NCBI GenBank assembly: GCA_036373915.1
Contig: DASUUU010000065.1
Coordinates: 1-64,000 of the forward strand
Length of the DNA: 64,000 nucleotides
DNA from: JASLBX01 sp036373915
GTDB taxonomy: Bacteria > Actinomycetota > Actinomycetes > Jiangellales > Jiangellaceae
Reading direction: 5' to 3'
The translations under genes and the position numbers were made by a program. Positions 25,351 to 34,574 of this stretch are shown here, piece by piece. The first letter of the stretch is position 1, and the number at the start of each line of letters is the position of its first letter. The notes below the pieces were generated by a model. The model did no database searches and had not been told where the DNA came from. It worked only from the letters and a program-made list of their open reading frames with translations.

Positions 25351-27780
25351 TCACCCGGGAGCGCCCGGGAATCGCAGGACCTCGGTGAACAGCTGCTCTG
25401 ATTGCCAGTTCCAGCCGGTGACGGTTGCCCGCACGCCAGTTCCGTCATCGTGGATCTCGACCGTGCCGAACTGGCCGCCACCGGGAAGCACCGGCCCGGT
25501 GTACGGGCCGCCTTTGACGCTGCCGGGGCGGTCGATAGCAGCGGCGTGGAACAGCGGGAACCCCTTGGACTGGGACGACGAATAGTCTGTGTTGGTCCCG
25601 TCGTCGAACGCGAGCATGTGCGCATCGCCGCTGACCATCAGCAGGTTGTCGATCTCATGCTCGGCGATATTGTCGGCGATCATCTGCCGCTCCTGCGCGA
25701 ATCCTCCCCAGGTGTCGCTGCCGGGCCGGTCTGGTGCCAGCCACGGGTCCGGGTTGACCCACACCACAAGTCCGTACCTATCGGCCTGCGCGAGTTCGCC
25801 GAGCAGCCACTCGCGCTGCTCGTCGCCCAGGGTGGAGCGGTGCGCGCCGGCCGGTTCGCCGACTGGGTCCCGGGCCGATCGCGTGTCGGTCAGCACGAAC
25901 CTGACTCGCCCGACCGTGAAGGCCTGGTAGATCGGCGCTTCCGGGTCGGCCGCCAGCGGGTAGTGCGGTGTCATCTGCCGGTAGGTCTGCATCGCGGCCG
26001 GCCGGCTCGCAGACGTGCGGTCCGCGTCGTTGCCGCCGTAGTCGTGGTCACCCCACACATAGGCGATAGGAGCCTGCGCGTACAGCGTGGCCTGAGCTGG
26101 TGCGGTCAGATTCAGGTCGTACTGTGCCCGGAACCGTGCCGGGTCGTTCCGGTCGATGTTCCCGTAGTTCCAGTCACCCATGGACAGCACGAACAGCGGG
26201 TCCGTGCCACGTATCGCGTCGAACACCTGCCCGTTTGAACCACCGAGCTGGCACGATCCGAGGGCGAACGTGAACGACGCCGCACCCTCCGGGAAGGTGC
26301 GGAAACTCTGAACCCGGTCGCGCACCACCTGATCATCGACGACCGCTGCGTAGTAGTACCGCGTGTCGGGCTGCAAGTCCTCCAGCCGTAGTGCCGCCAC
26401 CCGGTCGTCGTCGGTCCGCACGCTCGCCGTCGTCAACGGGCCGGACAGGTCCGCGTCCTCGCTCACGATCACACTGACTTGATCAGCCTCGGCCGCGGTG
26501 CGCAGCCGGATCTCCCCACTGGTGGAGGTGACCCCGCCGACCCACATCCACTCGACCACCGTCGTGTTCGGCCCTGCCACGGTCGACGCTGGATGTGTCG
26601 GTCCCCAGTAATGGCTGTACGTTGCCGCGGCGGCCGCGACAACGCCGCCAAGAACGACCGCGGTGGCCAACGCGGCGGCGAGCGCCGCACGCAACGTCGT
26701 GCGGCGGTGCCATTCCAGCCAGAGCAGCAGGGCCGGCACCCAGGCGACGATCGCCACCACCGCAGCGACCGCAGGAGGGTATTGAAGCGAGGACACGTAC
26801 CCCAACAGGGCCGCCGCAACGGCCACCACGATCGCCCCCGAGACGTGCCAGCGACGCGCCAGCAACACCCCTGAGACGATCAAGAATAGGAGCGCCCATT
26901 GGAGCGGGACCTCAAGGGCGGCTCCCATGACGCCGGATTCCGGGTTGCGCGGCAGCCCACGCGTCAGGGCCAAGACGGCATAGCCGGCCACGAGTCCGGC
27001 CACCCACAGCAGCGTCAGCCGGTGCAGTTGCCGGGCACGACGGGGATCGACCGTCACGAGTACCGGCCCGGCGAGGCGATCGCCGGATGTTCGCCGCCGC
27101 CACAGACAGTCACCACACCGCGGGTGCCGGGAGGGCTCCTCCAGCAGAATCCGGGCACCGGCCACCAGGCCGACCGCGATCAGGATTGCCGCGACGACGT
27201 CCAGCGGCCAGCGCGAACCCGCATGGACATCGGCTAGTGCGCCGCCCAGAACCAGCAGACCGAGCAACCCGGTGGCGGCGTGCCGGACGACAGCGTTCCC
27301 GGTCGCGCTCTCAAAGGCCATCGGCACAAGCCCGGCCAGGATGGTTAGCACCAGCAAGCCGAGGCTCGGAAAGCTGTCGGTCCCGGAAGCCGCTGCATCA
27401 GCGGGGCGGTCCCTGGCGACGACCAGCATCAGGAGCCAGCCGAGCACCAGTCCGGCCAGGATCGTACCGGCGGCCGTCACGAGGAATGTGCGACAGCCCC
27501 TCCCCAGTACGAGGAGTACGGCCAGGGCGGCAAGCGACGCCGGGCTCGTGGCACCACTCAGCCAGGAGATGGCGTCCACCCAGCCCCAGCCGCGGATGTC
27601 GCGGTACAACACCTCGTCGGCCGGAGGGTCGGAGAAGGCGGCCAGCACTGACGTCACGGTGGTCGCGAGCAGCATCGCCCCGATGACCAGCACCTGATTT
27701 CGTTGCGCCGTCGTTGGGTTCGACAACGGCTGGTCACCGGCTCTCGGCGCCGTAGCCGGCGAATCTGGAGGACCGGTCAT
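25351..27780 (-). CDS. PhoD-like phosphatase with N-terminal degenerate PAP2-like membrane domain
   Basis: This 809-residue protein has two parts. Residues 1-380 form about 11 membrane spans containing eroded PAP2 motifs (RDRP, SFPSLG where PSGH is expected, then SRWPLDVVA without the catalytic His). The C-terminal 400 residues are a PhoD-type metallophosphatase preceded by a fibronectin-like strand region. Metal-site motifs are FALGSCQLG, SMGDWNYGN, VWGDHDYGGNDAD and SGDAHMLAFDDG. PhoD enzymes hydrolyse phosphomonoesters or diesters outside the membrane with iron/calcium. The phosphatase half appears active and the PAP2 half inactive, so the latter may only anchor. ATG 27780; the gene is 81 bases downstream of the ABC ATPase. 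Confidence 0.83.
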   Translation of the reverse strand: MTGPPDSPATAPRAGDQPLSNPTTAQRNQVLVIGAMLLATTVTSVLAAFSDPPADEVLYRDIRGWGWVDAISWLSGATSPASLAALAVLLVLGRGCRTFLVTAAGTILAGLVLGWLLMLVVARDRPADAAASGTDSFPSLGLLVLTILAGLVPMAFESATGNAVVRHAATGLLGLLVLGGALADVHAGSRWPLDVVAAILIAVGLVAGARILLEEPSRHPRCGDCLWRRRTSGDRLAGPVLVTVDPRRARQLHRLTLLWVAGLVAGYAVLALTRGLPRNPESGVMGAALEVPLQWALLFLIVSGVLLARRWHVSGAIVVAVAAALLGYVSSLQYPPAVAAVVAIVAWVPALLLWLEWHRRTTLRAALAAALATAVVLGGVVAAAAATYSHYWGPTHPASTVAGPNTTVVEWMWVGGVTSTSGEIRLRTAAEADQVSVIVSEDADLSGPLTTASVRTDDDRVAALRLEDLQPDTRYYYAAVVDDQVVRDRVQSFRTFPEGAASFTFALGSCQLGGSNGQVFDAIRGTDPLFVLSMGDWNYGNIDRNDPARFRAQYDLNLTAPAQATLYAQAPIAYVWGDHDYGGNDADRTSASRPAAMQTYRQMTPHYPLAADPEAPIYQAFTVGRVRFVLTDTRSARDPVGEPAGAHRSTLGDEQREWLLGELAQADRYGLVVWVNPDPWLAPDRPGSDTWGGFAQERQMIADNIAEHEIDNLLMVSGDAHMLAFDDGTNTDYSSSQSKGFPLFHAAAIDRPGSVKGGPYTGPVLPGGGQFGTVEIHDDGTGVRATVTGWNWQSEQLFTEVLRFPGAPG

Positions 27781-27861
27781 GATGTGTCCTTACCCGCTAC
27801 CGGGCCGGCCTTCTGCAGGTACCGCCACCGTCCGACCGGCCCCCGGCCGCCACACGCCAGA

Positions 27862-28620
27862 TCAAGTCGGCTGGACGTGGGTCGGATCCAGCACGCGCCG
27901 GAGAAACGACCGCGTACGATCATGCTGCGGGCTGCCGATTACCTCGTCGGGCCGGCCTTGTTCGACGATCACGCCGTCGTCCATGAACACGACCCGGTCG
28001 GCGACTTCCCGGGCGAAGGCCATCTCGTGGGTCACGACGAGCATCGTCATTCCGTCTTCGGCCAGTTGCCGCATCACGGTGAGCACGTCGCCGACCAACT
28101 CGGGATCGAGAGCGGAGGTCGGTTCGTCGAAGAGCATCAGCGCTGGCTGCATGCACAGAGCGCGGGCGATCGCCACGCGTTGCTGCTGGCCGCCGGAGAG
28201 CTTGGCCGGGTATTGATCGACCTTGTCCGCGAGCCCGACCCGCTCCAGCATCTCCTGGGCGATTCTCCTCGCCTCCGCTTTCGAACGCTTGGCCACCGTC
28301 TCCTGAGCGACGGTGCAGTTCTCCGTGGCGGTCAGATGAGGGAACAGGTTGAACTGCTGAAAGACCATGCCGATCTGCCGGCGAGCGGCGTCTATGTCGC
28401 AGTCGATGTCGGTGATCTCCACACCGGCCACGTGCACCGTGCCGGACTCGGGCCGTTCCAGCAGATTTATGCAGCGCAACAGAGTCGACTTGCCGGAGCC
28501 GGACGGCCCGATGACGCACACGACCTCGCCGACGTCGACGCTGAAGTCGATCCCCCGTAGGACATGCAGGTCGCCGAACGACTTGTGCAACTTCTCGATC
28601 GTAACCAGCGGTTCGGACAT
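27862..28620 (-). CDS. Polar amino acid ABC transporter, ATP-binding protein
   Basis: This 252-residue ABC ATPase has Walker A GPSGSGKST, the Q loop MVFQQFNLFPHL, signature LSGGQQQR, Walker B ALMLFDEPTSALD and switch His VVTHEM. The FQQFNLFPHLTATEN motif is typical of the GlnQ/polar amino acid subfamily. ATG 28620 overlaps the permease stop by one base. It energises the importer formed with the next two upstream genes. Confidence 0.92.
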   Translation of the reverse strand: MSEPLVTIEKLHKSFGDLHVLRGIDFSVDVGEVVCVIGPSGSGKSTLLRCINLLERPESGTVHVAGVEITDIDCDIDAARRQIGMVFQQFNLFPHLTATENCTVAQETVAKRSKAEARRIAQEMLERVGLADKVDQYPAKLSGGQQQRVAIARALCMQPALMLFDEPTSALDPELVGDVLTVMRQLAEDGMTMLVVTHEMAFAREVADRVVFMDDGVIVEQGRPDEVIGSPQHDRTRSFLRRVLDPTHVQPT

Positions 28621-29435
28621 CAACGTGCCTTTTCAGTCGAGGCTTCCATCCGGCGGACGATGGCGGAAAGGGGAACCGTGATGAGCAGGTAGCAGAAACC
28701 TGCGACCACCAGTGGTGTGAGGTTGGCCGTGGTGTTGGCCAACTGCCGGCCGAAGGTAGTCAACTCCGCTGCCGCGATGGTGAGACCGATGATGTAGATC
28801 AGGGACGAATCCTTGACCAGCAGGATCAACTCGTTGGTCAGGGGCGGAAGCACGATCCTGAACGCCTGCGGCAGGACTATCTTGCGATTCGCCGTGAATG
28901 GCGACATACCAAGTGAGCGAGCAGCTTCGACCTGACCTCTAGGTACGGCTTGGACGCCGGCTCGCACCGTCTCCGCGGTGTAAGCGGATGCGACGATGCC
29001 GAGTGCCAGCCAGGCCGTGCCGTACGGCGGGAACGGAATCCGCAGGCCCGTGATGGCGAGTGGAAGCAGAGCGAATCCGATGAAGATGATGATCGCCGGC
29101 AGGCCCCGGAAGAACTCAATGTAAGCCGTCGCCATCCACCGGTAGGGACCCACCTGACTCAACTTCATCAACGCCAGGATCGTTCCTGCGACCAGCCCGA
29201 GCACGAATCCGCCGGCGGTGTATACGAGCGTGTTGACCAGGGCATTGAAAAGGCCGCTCGTGACTGCCCGGCTGATCAGCGACGGCCGGAAGAAGACGTC
29301 GACGATCTGACCCCAGTCAGCCGCCAACGCCGCCGCGACGGCAATCGCTACGAGCAGGGTGTACTGAATCCAACGGATGCGCTGAGCCCGCTTGCGCGGG
29401 CTCAGCTTCCGCTTGGGCTGGATGGTGTCAGTCAC
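28620..29435 (-). CDS. Polar amino acid ABC transporter, permease
   Basis: This permease of about 271 residues has five to six spans. The cytoplasmic EAA loop is EAARSLGMSPFTANRKIVLPQ. The RGLPAIIIFI segment after span 2 is characteristic of the HisM/GlnP subfamily. GTG 29435 overlaps the binding-protein gene by eight bases; the frame upstream to 29522 is antisense-like and was dropped. It forms the membrane channel, probably as a homodimer because only one permease gene is present. Confidence 0.9.
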   Translation of the reverse strand: MTDTIQPKRKLSPRKRAQRIRWIQYTLLVAIAVAAALAADWGQIVDVFFRPSLISRAVTSGLFNALVNTLVYTAGGFVLGLVAGTILALMKLSQVGPYRWMATAYIEFFRGLPAIIIFIGFALLPLAITGLRIPFPPYGTAWLALGIVASAYTAETVRAGVQAVPRGQVEAARSLGMSPFTANRKIVLPQAFRIVLPPLTNELILLVKDSSLIYIIGLTIAAAELTTFGRQLANTTANLTPLVVAGFCYLLITVPLSAIVRRMEASTEKAR

Positions 29436-30267
29436 CGCTTGTTTCGCCCGGCTTGACACCGAACCACTTCTCGTAGATCTCGTCGTAGGTTCCGTCCTCG
29501 AACGCCTGGGCGAGCAGCTCATTCAGCCGCGCGATGAGCCGTTCGGCGTTCGGGTCGTCCTTCTTCGCCGGGAATCCGTACTGCTCGCCGGTGTCGAACT
29601 CGGTCACCATCTCGGTGTCGGGGTTCTCCTCGACGAACGACAGGATGGGCACGTTGTCGTTGATCGCGGCGGCGATCTGACCCGCCTTGAGCGCGTTCAA
29701 CTGGAGTGCGAGGTCTTCGAAGTTCTGCGTCGTGTAGCCGAACTCCTCGGCGTTCGCCTCGCCATAGTCCTGACCCGTGGTGCCGGTCTGGACGCCGACG
29801 AGTTCGCCTTCGAGGTCCTCCAGCCCCTGGATACCGGAGCCGGTCTGCACGATAAGGGCCTGGGTCGCGTCGAAGTACGGGTCGGAGATGTGGAGGGCCT
29901 CGGCGCGCTCCGGGGTGATCGTCATTGCGCCCATGCCGATGTCGCAGTTGTTGGCCGCGAAGACCGCGCCCGAAGTCACCTGCTCCCACTCCCCGACGTT
30001 GAGGATCTCCTGCTCGACCCCCAGGTCTTCGGCCAGCAGGTCGAGAAGGTCGACGTCGAAGCCGACGACCTCACCGGACTCGTCCTGGTACTGGAACGGC
30101 TCGTAGGGCAGGTGCGTGCAGACGATCAGCTTGCCTTCCTGGATGAGTTGAATCTCGCCATCACCGGCTGCGGTCGTGTCGTCGTCATCTCCACCGCATC
30201 CGCTGATCGCCAGGGCGGCGGCGGCCAGGACGAGGCTGAGCGTCCGAGCGGACGATAGGGGTTTCAT
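29428..30267 (-). CDS. Amino acid ABC transporter substrate-binding lipoprotein
   Basis: This 279-residue lipoprotein has lipobox LAISGC (Cys24), an Asp/Thr-rich linker, then a type II periplasmic-binding fold of the SBP_bac_3 family. Motifs are LPYEPFQYQDESGEVVGFDVD, MTITPERAEALHISDPY and VQTGTTGQDYGE. It captures a polar amino acid outside the membrane and delivers it to the permease. ATG 30267 follows GGAGTAAGGC. A perfect 14-bp palindrome lies 74 bases upstream. It is the first gene of the three-gene operon. Confidence 0.92.
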   Translation of the reverse strand: MKPLSSARTLSLVLAAAALAISGCGGDDDDTTAAGDGEIQLIQEGKLIVCTHLPYEPFQYQDESGEVVGFDVDLLDLLAEDLGVEQEILNVGEWEQVTSGAVFAANNCDIGMGAMTITPERAEALHISDPYFDATQALIVQTGSGIQGLEDLEGELVGVQTGTTGQDYGEANAEEFGYTTQNFEDLALQLNALKAGQIAAAINDNVPILSFVEENPDTEMVTEFDTGEQYGFPAKKDDPNAERLIARLNELLAQAFEDGTYDEIYEKWFGVKPGETSGD

Positions 30268-30340
30268 GCCTTACTCCTCGGGCGTTGTTCGAGCTCCTGC
30301 GGGGGATCGCATGCTCGCTCATGCGGCATGATGGTACGCC

Positions 30341-30354
30341 CCGCGATATCGCGG
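30341..30354. promoter_or_regulatory. 14-bp perfect palindrome upstream of the ABC operon
   Basis: CCGCGATATCGCGG is a perfect palindrome located 74 bases before the start of the binding-protein gene and downstream of the reductase gene. The position suits an operator or a small hairpin in the leader of the ABC operon. No regulator is encoded nearby. Its GC-rich ends could also form by chance at this base composition. Confidence 0.35.
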
Positions 30355-30458
30355 CCGTCCGGGCCGGTGGACGGGTGTCGCCCACGGACCTCATGCGGAG
30401 ACGTTCGGCGCGGCTGCCGCATGCCGCAAAGCGGCCGCAAGCTCGAACGAGTGGTACG

Positions 30459-31115
30459 TCAAGACGTGGCGGCGGCGACGGCTTCGGTAACCGGCACGTC
30501 CCCTCCGACCACCTCGAGCGTCTGGCCGATCGCACGCGGTTCATCCAGCAGGGCGATGAGAACCGCAGCGACATCGTCGCGGGAAACGCTCCCGCGAGGC
30601 GTGGTCCGTGCGAGGCGCACCGTGCCGGTACCGGGTTCGTCGGTGAGTCGCCCGGGCCGCAGGATCGTCCAATCGAGGTCGCTTTCTCGGACTGTCTTCT
30701 CGGAGGCGGCCTTGGCCCGCAGGTACGCCGCGAAGACCTCGTCGGTGCCAGGTGGCGGATCGTCGGACGCTCCCATCGACGAGACCAGCAGATATCGGCG
30801 TACGCCCGCCGTCTCAGCGGCGGCGACCAGCAGTTCCGCGGCGGCGCGGTCGACCGTGTCCTTGCGTGCCACTCCACTGCCCGGACCTGCGCCGGCAGCG
30901 AAGACGACGGCGTCGGCGCCGACCAACTCGCGCGCGAGCGTGTCGACATCGGTTTCCTCCAGATCGAGGAGCAGCGCCGTGGCACCCTGCTCGGCCAGAT
31001 CGGCGGCTTGGGCCGGATTTCGGATGGTGCCGACGACCTCGTCGCCGCGCGCGGCGAGCAATCGCTCCAGGCGCAGCGCGATCTTGCCATGTCCACCCGC
31101 GATGACGACCCGCAT
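30459..31115 (-). CDS. NAD(P)-binding SDR-like reductase (atypical short-chain dehydrogenase)
   Basis: This 218-residue Rossmann protein starts MRVVIAGGHGKIALRLERLL, a GxxGxxA/G dinucleotide motif. It includes VVFAAGAGPGSG, YLLVSSMGA and LDWTILRPGRLTDEP, as in the YwnB/HSCARG-like group of NAD(P)H-binding proteins. No YxxxK catalytic pair is obvious, so it may sense NADPH or reduce an unidentified substrate. ATG 31115 follows GGGTAGGG at nine bases. It is divergent from the CynX-like transporter. Confidence 0.83.
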   Translation of the reverse strand: MRVVIAGGHGKIALRLERLLAARGDEVVGTIRNPAQAADLAEQGATALLLDLEETDVDTLARELVGADAVVFAAGAGPGSGVARKDTVDRAAAELLVAAAETAGVRRYLLVSSMGASDDPPPGTDEVFAAYLRAKAASEKTVRESDLDWTILRPGRLTDEPGTGTVRLARTTPRGSVSRDDVAAVLIALLDEPRAIGQTLEVVGGDVPVTEAVAAATS

Positions 31116-31219
31116 GAGCCGCACCCTACCCGGGCACCGCTGTGCGACGATGGCGGGCGACCGTGGCGGGCGCGAGGAGGCGTGGTGAGATTGCCTTGAT
31201 GGTGCGTAGCAGCTGACTC

Positions 31220-32413
31220 GTGAACCGACTCACCGTAACTCGAACCGGCCTGCAGCTTGCCGGCCTGATGCTGGTCGCATTCAACCTGCGGGCGGCGATA
31301 GCTGCGGTGTCGCCGGTGCTCCCGGAGATCCGGGCCGATCTCGGGTTGTCAGCGTCTACGGCGGGGCTGCTCACGACGCTGCCGGTGCTGTCATTCGCCG
31401 TGTTCGCGCCCGCGGCCGCGTGGCTCGGTCACCGCATCGGAGTCGACCGGGCGATCCTGTTCGCCTGCCTGGTGATTGCGGCGGGGACGGTGTGGCGCGT
31501 GACCGGCGGAGCCGTCACCCTGCTTGCCGTCACCATGATCATCGGAGCGGCGATGACCGTCGGCAACGTGCTCGGGCCGGTCGTCGTTAAGCGCGACTTC
31601 GCCCGGGCCGGTCCGGTAATGGGCCTTTTCACCGCCTTTCTCATCGTCGGCGCCGCCGCCGCGGCAGCACTGACAGCCCCGCTGGCCGCCATCTGGGACT
31701 GGCGGATCGCCCTCGCGGTGTGGGCGGCGCTGGCGTTCGTGGCGGCGTTGGTCTGGTACCGGGCCACTCGTGGCCACCGGGTGCGCGCCCTTTCGGAGGT
31801 CGAGCCCACCCGGCCAGCTGTGCGCGGCCTGTGGCGCAACGGTGTCGCGTGGGGCATCACGACGTTGATGGGCGCTCAGGCCGCCGCGTACTACGCCATG
31901 ACGGCTTGGCTGCCGACAGTTCTCGTCGACGAGGCCGGCGTCGACCTCGGAACGGCCGGGGTGGGCCAGGCACTGTTCCAGGTCATGGGCATCGCGGGAA
32001 CACTCCTCGTCTCAGTGCTCATCCGGGTGCGACCGAGCCAGGTCTGGCTGGCGGTGGTGATCGCCTTGGGTTGGGCGGTCATGCCGGCAGGCCTGCTGGC
32101 GTGGCCGGCTGGCTGGCCGTTGCTGACATTGGTCGGCGGAACAGCCCAAGGCGCGGGTATAGCTCTCGCCCTGACGCTCATGGTTTTGCGAGCGCACGAC
32201 TCGGCAGTGACCAACGGTCTGTCGGCGATGATGCAACTCGTCGGATACCTGATCGGCGCCGGCGGTCCGGTTGCTGTGGGCGTGCTGTACGAGCTGACCG
32301 GTTCGTGGGTCGTACCGATGACGGTGGTTATCGGGCTGGCCGGATCGATGGTCATCTCGGGCATGGTCGCCGGACGCCCGGTAACGGTGGGCGGACCACC
32401 GGACCGCGCCTGA
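31220..32413 (+). CDS. CynX/NimT-type MFS transporter
   Basis: This 397-residue MFS protein has 12 spans. The first helix has the LAGLMLVAFNLRAAIAAVSP motif with Asn-Leu-Arg, characteristic of the cyanate/nitroimidazole (CynX/NimT) group, followed by LPVLSFAVFAPAAAWLG. It may export or import a small anion or drug; the substrate is not deducible. GTG 31220 is used because it opens directly before the first helix. The region between it and the divergent reductase (104 bases) should hold both promoters. Confidence 0.87.
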   Translation: MNRLTVTRTGLQLAGLMLVAFNLRAAIAAVSPVLPEIRADLGLSASTAGLLTTLPVLSFAVFAPAAAWLGHRIGVDRAILFACLVIAAGTVWRVTGGAVTLLAVTMIIGAAMTVGNVLGPVVVKRDFARAGPVMGLFTAFLIVGAAAAAALTAPLAAIWDWRIALAVWAALAFVAALVWYRATRGHRVRALSEVEPTRPAVRGLWRNGVAWGITTLMGAQAAAYYAMTAWLPTVLVDEAGVDLGTAGVGQALFQVMGIAGTLLVSVLIRVRPSQVWLAVVIALGWAVMPAGLLAWPAGWPLLTLVGGTAQGAGIALALTLMVLRAHDSAVTNGLSAMMQLVGYLIGAGGPVAVGVLYELTGSWVVPMTVVIGLAGSMVISGMVAGRPVTVGGPPDRA

Positions 32414-32560
32414 GTCTCCGCCGTGCTATGCACGCTGCGCCCTGCAGTGAGCCGGTTCTCGGGACGTCGTAGCCGGCCGGTTGGGCCGGGCGCGACCGAG
32501 AGAGCTGGAGTAGCCGAGAACCTGGTTGTCTGTCCGACCTGCCGCGCGCAAGGATGAACC

Positions 32561-33586
32561 GTGAGCGTGGTAGGCACTGACCAGCGCCAGTTCGGCGACT
32601 TGCTAGAGAAACACCGGCACGAACTTCGGGTGCATTGCTACCGGATGCTGGGTTCGCTGGACGACGCTGAAGACCTGGTGCAGGAGACGTTCTTACGTGC
32701 CTGGCGCTACCGGCACACGTATACGGGCCAGTCCACAATCCGAGCCTGGTTGTATCGCATCGCCACCAACGCGTGCCTCGACCAGCTCGCCCGGCACCCA
32801 CGCCGGCCACGCCTCCTACCCACACCTCCCGGCGTCACGCCGGCCCTGGCCGCGCAACCAGCGGCGGAGGTCGAGTGGCTACAGCCCTACCCCGACAATC
32901 TCATCGACGCACGGGCCCCGGACGACGCCGGTCCAGACTCGACAGTGGTCGCCAAAGAAACAATCGAATTGGCCTACCTCGCCGTGATTCAGCACCTGCC
33001 ACCTCGGCAACGGGCCGTGCTGATCCTTCGTGACGTGCTCGGCTGGTCCACTGCCGAGGTCGCCGACCTGATCGGAAGCAGCCTCCCTGCTGTCAAGAGC
33101 GCACTGCAGCGGGCGCGAGCCACGTTGAAGGAACGGTTGCCGCGTCGGCGCGACGAGTGGGCGGCGACCGAGGACCCCACGAGCGCCGAGCGCGTACTGC
33201 TCCAGCGCTACATCGCCGCCCACGAGGAGGCCGATATCGACGCACTTGCTCGGCTGCTGGCCGAAGACGTCAAGCTCGCAATGCCACCGCACCCGTACTG
33301 GTTCGCCGGCCGTGATGCCCTACTCCAGCTCAGCGCCCAGGTCTTCGACCCGACCTCAACCTGGTACCACGGCCGTTTCCGGTCGCTGCCGACCCGAGCC
33401 AACCGCCAGCCGGCGGTGGCCCAGTACGTCGAACGTCCCAGCGCCGACCGAACCAGGAACTTGCGCGACGGCGAGTTCCGTGCCCAGGTGCTGGACGTGC
33501 TTCGTATCGAGAACGGGCAGATCGTGGAGATCACTGCGTTCGAACCCGACGTGTTCCCGGCGTTCGGGCTGCCTCTTGCGCTGTGA
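32561..33586 (+). CDS. ECF-type RNA polymerase sigma factor with C-terminal SnoaL-like domain
   Basis: This 341-residue sigma factor has region 2 (HCYRMLGSLDDAEDLVQETFLRAW), region 4 (YLAVIQHLPPRQRAVLILRD, WSTAEVADLIGSSLPAVKS) and a C-terminal domain of about 120 residues with a SnoaL-like fold (ERVLLQRYIAAHEEADIDAL, HPYWFAGRDALL). It resembles the sigma-70 X5/TIGR02960 group, in which the C-terminal domain replaces an anti-sigma factor. ATG/GTG choice: GTG 32561 follows AAGGATGAACC. The alpha/beta hydrolase 76 bases downstream is probably in its operon. It lacks the NPDKL motif of the ECF41 factor at 59.5 kb. Confidence 0.88.
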   Translation: MSVVGTDQRQFGDLLEKHRHELRVHCYRMLGSLDDAEDLVQETFLRAWRYRHTYTGQSTIRAWLYRIATNACLDQLARHPRRPRLLPTPPGVTPALAAQPAAEVEWLQPYPDNLIDARAPDDAGPDSTVVAKETIELAYLAVIQHLPPRQRAVLILRDVLGWSTAEVADLIGSSLPAVKSALQRARATLKERLPRRRDEWAATEDPTSAERVLLQRYIAAHEEADIDALARLLAEDVKLAMPPHPYWFAGRDALLQLSAQVFDPTSTWYHGRFRSLPTRANRQPAVAQYVERPSADRTRNLRDGEFRAQVLDVLRIENGQIVEITAFEPDVFPAFGLPLAL

Positions 33587-33662
33587 CCGTACCGGCACCG
33601 ATTCCATTCCTGCGGCGAGGCGGTCACATCACTGACACGACCGTCAACCCAAAGGAGGAATC

Positions 33663-34484
33663 GTGGCCACCGTAACTTCGGCCGACGGGACGACCATCGC
33701 GTACGACAAGGCCGGCAGCGGCCCGCCGATCATCTTGGTGGCATCGGCGCTGTCGAACCGGTCCGATGCCGCCAGGCTGGCCGGCCTGCTCGCGGCCAGA
33801 TTCACCGTGCTCAACTACGACCGTCGCGGACGCGGAGCCAGCGGCGATGTCCAGCCCTACGCGGTGGAGCGAGAGGTGGAGGACATCGCCACACTCATCG
33901 AGGCGGCCGGCGGCACCGCGTCGTTGTTCGGCAGCTCCTCCGGCGCAGTACTCGCGATGGAAGCCGCGGCCCGCGGTCTTAACGTCACTCGACTGGCGCT
34001 GTTCGAACCGCCGTTCGTCGTCGATGCGGAGTCGCGTCGTCCCCCGGCGGACGCTTACGCCCACGTGGCAAAGCTGCTGGGCGAGGGCCGCCGATCCGAT
34101 GCGGTCCGGTACTTCATGGCCGAGGTTCTCGGCGTGCCGCGAACCCTCGTCCGGGCGATGCGGCTGATGCGGAAGACCTGGGCGGCGATGACCGACATGG
34201 CCGACACCATCCTCTACGACCTGACCATCCTGGCAGGACGGCAAGACGGGCGTCCCCCAACACCCGACGAGTGGGCGTCGGTCGAGGCACCCGCCCTCGT
34301 CCTCGCCGGCGGCAAGAGTGATCTAACCCTGCGGCGAAGTGCGCTCGCCGTCGCCGACGTGCTGCCCGAGGCGGAGCACCGCGTGCTGCCAGGTCTTAAT
34401 CACGGCGCGGTCGTCATGTCACCAAAGGCGCTGGCACCCGTTCTCATCGAGTTCTTCCAGAGCGGCGCGACGCCGGAGGTCTGA
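33663..34484 (+). CDS. Alpha/beta fold hydrolase
   Basis: This 273-residue hydrolase starts at GTG 33663 behind a strong AAAGGAGGA site. The oxyanion/loop segment ILVASALSNRSDAARL precedes NYDRRGRGASGD, nucleophile FGSSSGAVL, acid LAGGKSDLTL and His PGLNHGAVVMSP. The Asp in the acid loop is weakly placed but present. It follows an ECF sigma factor on the same strand and is probably coexpressed with it. The substrate is unknown; it resembles haloperoxidase/MhpC-like hydrolases. Confidence 0.85.
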   Translation: MATVTSADGTTIAYDKAGSGPPIILVASALSNRSDAARLAGLLAARFTVLNYDRRGRGASGDVQPYAVEREVEDIATLIEAAGGTASLFGSSSGAVLAMEAAARGLNVTRLALFEPPFVVDAESRRPPADAYAHVAKLLGEGRRSDAVRYFMAEVLGVPRTLVRAMRLMRKTWAAMTDMADTILYDLTILAGRQDGRPPTPDEWASVEAPALVLAGGKSDLTLRRSALAVADVLPEAEHRVLPGLNHGAVVMSPKALAPVLIEFFQSGATPEV

Positions 34485-34574
34485 TCCACGGTTGAGATGG
34501 CGTATCGCCGTAACTCATCATCCCGAGGCACAGCCGAGACACCTTCAGGCCCGATGTACCCAAACTGACGTACT

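Noticed and set aside
27703..28560. Plus-strand frame opposite the PhoD start and ABC ATPase
   Set aside because: The minus strand has Walker A, LSGGQQQR and Walker B of an ABC ATPase; the plus frame is an artefact of GC bias.
29392..30258. Plus-strand frame opposite the substrate-binding lipoprotein
   Set aside because: The minus-strand frame has a lipobox and a complete binding-protein fold.
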